In this document: in pieces, positions 20,191 through 21,522 of the stretch
Numbering within the stretch: the first letter of the stretch is position 1
Layout of the letters: each line of letters starts with the position of its first letter
Source: Ophiocordyceps camponoti-saundersi (nom. inval.)
Lineage: Eukaryota; Ascomycota; Sordariomycetes; Hypocreales; Ophiocordycipitaceae
NCBI GenBank assembly: GCA_003339415.1
Contig: PDHQ01000468.1
Coordinates: forward strand, 1 to 21,522
Reading direction: 5' to 3'
Length of the DNA: 21,522 nucleotides
Made by a program: the position numbers and the translations under genes
The notes under the pieces: model-generated
Told to the model about the DNA's origin: nothing
What the model saw: the letters and a program-made list of their open reading frames with translations, nothing else
Databases searched by the model: none

Positions 20191-21522
20191 CCCCTAGTAT
20201 TATATAATCGAAAGCTCCTTATATATCCGATAAAGATAAACTAAGCTACGTTAGTATAAGCGGTTAACTTATTACGCTGCCTATTATAAGGTAACCTAAC
20301 CTCGTAATACTATAGCTAATATAAAGCCCTAAATATAGTAAATTTAGTTAAGGTATTAAGAATAATATTTAAGTAGCTTAGGTCTCCCTCCTAATCGGAA
20401 AGGTAATATATACCTAAGTAATAATAGTAATATATACTAGGTATCGCTTCTAATAATAGTCTAATATTATAGATATTAGAATTTATAAGTAATATAAACT
20501 ATTTTAAGCTTCTAATCCCTCCTTAGTTCGAATATATTAAGCTATACTTCGGTTCCCTAATTCGTAGCTTACGATAAGCTAAGTATATATTAGGAGCGTA
20601 GATTATATAAAACTATTACGCTAAAAGTAGCTAATTAATATTTTTATACTAAAAGTCGTAGTTATTTACGGACCGGTCTCCTAAAGATATTTTATTTTTT
20701 CCTTATCTATACTAAGCCGCGATAATAAATCGAGGGACGCGCTATTTAGGCGTTATTTAAAAGATTACTTATCGAGAGAGTAATCTATCGGCTTCGTACG
20801 CTCGAGATTAGTATCGTTATAAGGCTTAAGGGTTTCGTACGTAGCGGAATTCGTAGGCGTAGCTGAAGGTATAGGAGAGAGAAAGTGCGAGAAAGGTAGC
20901 CGGGCGGTAATATAAGGCTACGAGGTATCGTAAGATACCTTAATAGTTAGGATTCTACTAAAAAATAATAAACGTATATTTAAGCTTCGTATATTATCTA
21001 GCTCGATCCGTTTATTTATAAGAGTTTCGGCTAGCGCTTTAAAATATTTACTAATATATAATATCGAGTAGATTAAGTTCTAGGTAGAAAGGAAGCCTAA
21101 GATAAGTAGCTTAATTTCGTATAAGAGGGAATTAGAAGTAGATATAGATATATACCTTTTAGATACTTAGTTAGATAGGTAGATAGAGCTAATAGGTATT
21201 AATAGTAAGAATATTAATAGGAAGAAGGCTATCTTATAGCGTTAAATATACCTCTTCGTATATTTAAGAGTATACTAAAAAAAACTATCTATAATATAGA
21301 TTATATCTATATCTTATATAGGATTTTAATATAGATAAACCGGGTATAGGTAATATAAGCCCCGAATACCGGTCTTTACTATTATTTATTAATCGTAATT
21401 TAGTAAAAAGGAATATCCGGTATATACCTTCTAGTCCGTTTGCAAACGTAGAATTTCGAGGAAAATAAAATACGTCTTAAGTAAAAAAAAAAAGATACTA
21501 AAAATAAGTAGATAGACGTTAT
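20191..21522. other. Unassigned right edge with short perfect hairpins
   Basis: No gene is recognised. Perfect inverted repeats occur at 20762-20786 (AGATTACT/AGTAATCT) and 20923-20940 (AGGTATC/GATACCT), in a stretch at 20700-20960 that is CG-richer than its surroundings. A 12-base palindrome CGTTTGCAAACG at 21437-21448 keeps two of the rare CpA sites. The rest is AT-rich decayed DNA, purine-rich on plus from about 21090. Confidence 0.4.

Larger units (their letters stand above)
1..21522. other. Exhaustively RIP-mutated, AT-rich fungal repeat block
   Basis: The whole window lacks CA and TG. I counted about 98 in all by hand, with empty runs such as 1448-2777 and 13782-14751. TA is in excess (in 18181-18240, 10 TA against 5 AT), while CG, CC and CT persist. 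Loss of only CpA and its complement, on both strands, is the hallmark of repeat-induced point mutation in filamentous ascomycetes. Consequences seen directly: ATG and TGA are nearly extinct and TAA/TAG crowd every frame, so nothing here can encode a normal protein. No stretch has escaped, which suggests repeated rounds of RIP on DNA that was, or contained, repeats. The species is not identifiable from this. Confidence 0.93.

Noticed and set aside
1..21522. AT-rich mitochondrial or plastid DNA
   Set aside because: Organelle AT-richness does not remove CA and TG while sparing CG, CC and CT, and ATG would be common.

Overview
This window is a fossil, not a working locus. The dinucleotides CA and TG are almost absent over all 21.5 kb. 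By hand I count about 98 CA plus TG together, where roughly 2,000 would be expected at this base composition. TA is in large excess, while CG, CC and CT remain common. That is the signature of repeat-induced point mutation (RIP, CpA to TpA on both strands), so the source is almost certainly a filamentous ascomycete (Pezizomycotina) and the window an AT-rich, probably heterochromatic, repeat-derived block. The species cannot be named. ATG is nearly extinct (about 10 on plus, 9 on minus), TGA likewise, and every frame is full of TAA and TAG. I therefore report no intact CDS, and no tRNA, rRNA, CRISPR array or live mobile element.

Layout. 0-4.3 kb: decayed AT-rich DNA with a possible plus-strand coding relic. 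4.3-6.5 kb: C-over-G plus strand with a possible minus-strand relic. 6.55-7.7 kb: a tandem satellite of about ten ~123-bp monomers in an alternating A/B (dimer ~250 bp) arrangement. 7.7-8.9 kb: unassigned. 8.9-13.4 kb: two direct copies of a ~200-bp repeat flank two paralogous pseudogenes whose frame reads as BTB/POZ proteins. Both pseudogenes keep an intron at the same position, and removing it (89 and 104 bp) restores the same frame and the same 315-bp spacing. 13.6-13.75 kb: a weaker inverted copy of the flanking repeat. 14.2-15.3 kb: an unidentified minus-strand coding relic. 15.8-15.97 kb: three copies of a 57-bp repeat carrying small hairpins. 17.3-20.2 kb: a mosaic of repeat modules, including copies 402 bp apart and a module with a conserved stem-loop. 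20.2-21.5 kb: unassigned, with two short perfect hairpins.

The most interesting content is the mutational record. Surviving CpA sites are mostly GCA. Repeat copies differ repeatedly by whole CG-to-TA doublets. The two BTB relics still show mainly synonymous differences in their first exon, so they were real, selected, diverged genes before RIP destroyed them.
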